From the NCBI GenBank assembly GCA_946625715.1, contig CAMOTK010000143.1:1-5052 (forward strand): a stretch of DNA of 5,052 nucleotides, in the 5' to 3' direction. Position numbers and translations under genes: made by a program. The notes under the pieces were generated by a model that saw only the letters and a list, made by a program, of their open reading frames with translations, had not been told where the DNA came from and ran no database searches. The DNA is from an uncultured Prevotella sp. (lineage in GTDB: Bacteria > Bacteroidota > Bacteroidia > Bacteroidales > Bacteroidaceae). Below are positions 4,842 through 5,052 of the stretch, piece after piece. Numbering within the stretch: the stretch's first letter is position 1; every line of letters starts with the position of its first letter.

Positions 4842-5052
4842 ATGAAACGAATAGCCATACAGGGCGAGATCGGAAGTTTCCACGACATAGCCGCCCACCA
4901 GTATTTCAAGGACGACCAGTTGCAGCTCATCTGTTGTCCGACGTTCGAGAAGGTCTACGAGGCCGTCAAGCAAGACCCGACGGTCATCGCTATGGCCGCC
5001 ATCGAGAACACCATTGCCGGTTCGCTGCTCCACAACTACGAACTGCTGCGCG
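4842..5052 (+). CDS. pheA: Prephenate dehydratase, 3'-truncated by window edge
   Basis: The first 70 residues of a cytoplasmic enzyme converting prephenate to phenylpyruvate, the committed step to phenylalanine. Seen: an N-terminal IQGEIGSFHDIAA segment (6-18), equivalent to the family GPxGTFSxxAA motif, and AAIENTIAGSLLHNYELL (52-69), equivalent to the PxENSxxGxVxxxxDLL motif of the prephenate-binding fold. The protein begins directly with the dehydratase domain, so it is not an E. coli-style chorismate mutase fusion at the N-terminus; any C-terminal ACT domain is beyond the window. The ATG at 4842 is preferred because it places the first beta strand at residue 3 and follows AGACAAT, the same heptamer that precedes the leader ORF. 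Expression appears to be controlled by the attenuator immediately upstream. In related bacteria further tyrosine and phenylalanine genes often follow, but none can be seen here. Confidence 0.93.
   Translation, partial: MKRIAIQGEIGSFHDIAAHQYFKDDQLQLICCPTFEKVYEAVKQDPTVIAMAAIENTIAGSLLHNYELLR

Noticed and set aside
4719..5033. Minus-strand open frame of 104 codons covering the pheA leader and start
   Set aside because: It lies opposite the attenuator and the prephenate dehydratase start, both strongly supported on the plus strand, and has no recognisable features.

Overview
The window looks like a chromosomal segment of a Bacteroidales bacterium, plausibly Prevotella or a close relative. The main reason is two good matches to the Bacteroidetes sigma-ABfr promoter (TTTG, 20 bp, TAnnTTTG). 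There are also no clear Shine-Dalgarno sequences, the upstream regions are A-rich, and the coding DNA is moderately GC-rich with AT-rich spacers. The genus is inference only.

Layout: (i) 1-655, plus strand: the 3' part of a short-chain dehydrogenase gene whose start lies outside the window. (ii) 662-4502, minus strand: a tight four-gene operon read tatA, tatC, a fused NapH/NapG-like polyferredoxin membrane protein, then an aldo/keto reductase with two C-terminal [4Fe-4S] motifs and a twin-arginine lipoprotein signal peptide. It converges on the dehydrogenase gene with only 6 bp between the stop codons. (iii) 4503-4683: a divergent control region with two back-to-back promoters and two symmetrical sequence elements. 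(iv) 4684-5052, plus strand: a leader-peptide attenuator followed by the start of a monofunctional prephenate dehydratase gene (pheA) that runs off the right edge.

The operon appears to encode a small Tat translocase together with clients for it. The reductase has a textbook Tat lipoprotein signal. The polyferredoxin carries an internal KR-type Tat-like signal just before its periplasmic-type ferredoxin half. A reasonable model is an electron chain from quinol or a cytoplasmic donor, through the NapH-like membrane part, to the NapG-like ferredoxins outside, to the Fe-S clusters of the anchored reductase. The substrate is unknown.

The most striking regulatory element is the pheA leader. A 24-residue ORF contains eight consecutive aromatic codons (YYYFYFYF). 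It is followed by a complete set of mutually exclusive RNA pairings: a protector hairpin, an 11-bp perfect antiterminator, and an intrinsic terminator ending 12 nt before pheA. This is the layout of ribosome-mediated transcription attenuation, responding here to both tyrosine and phenylalanine.
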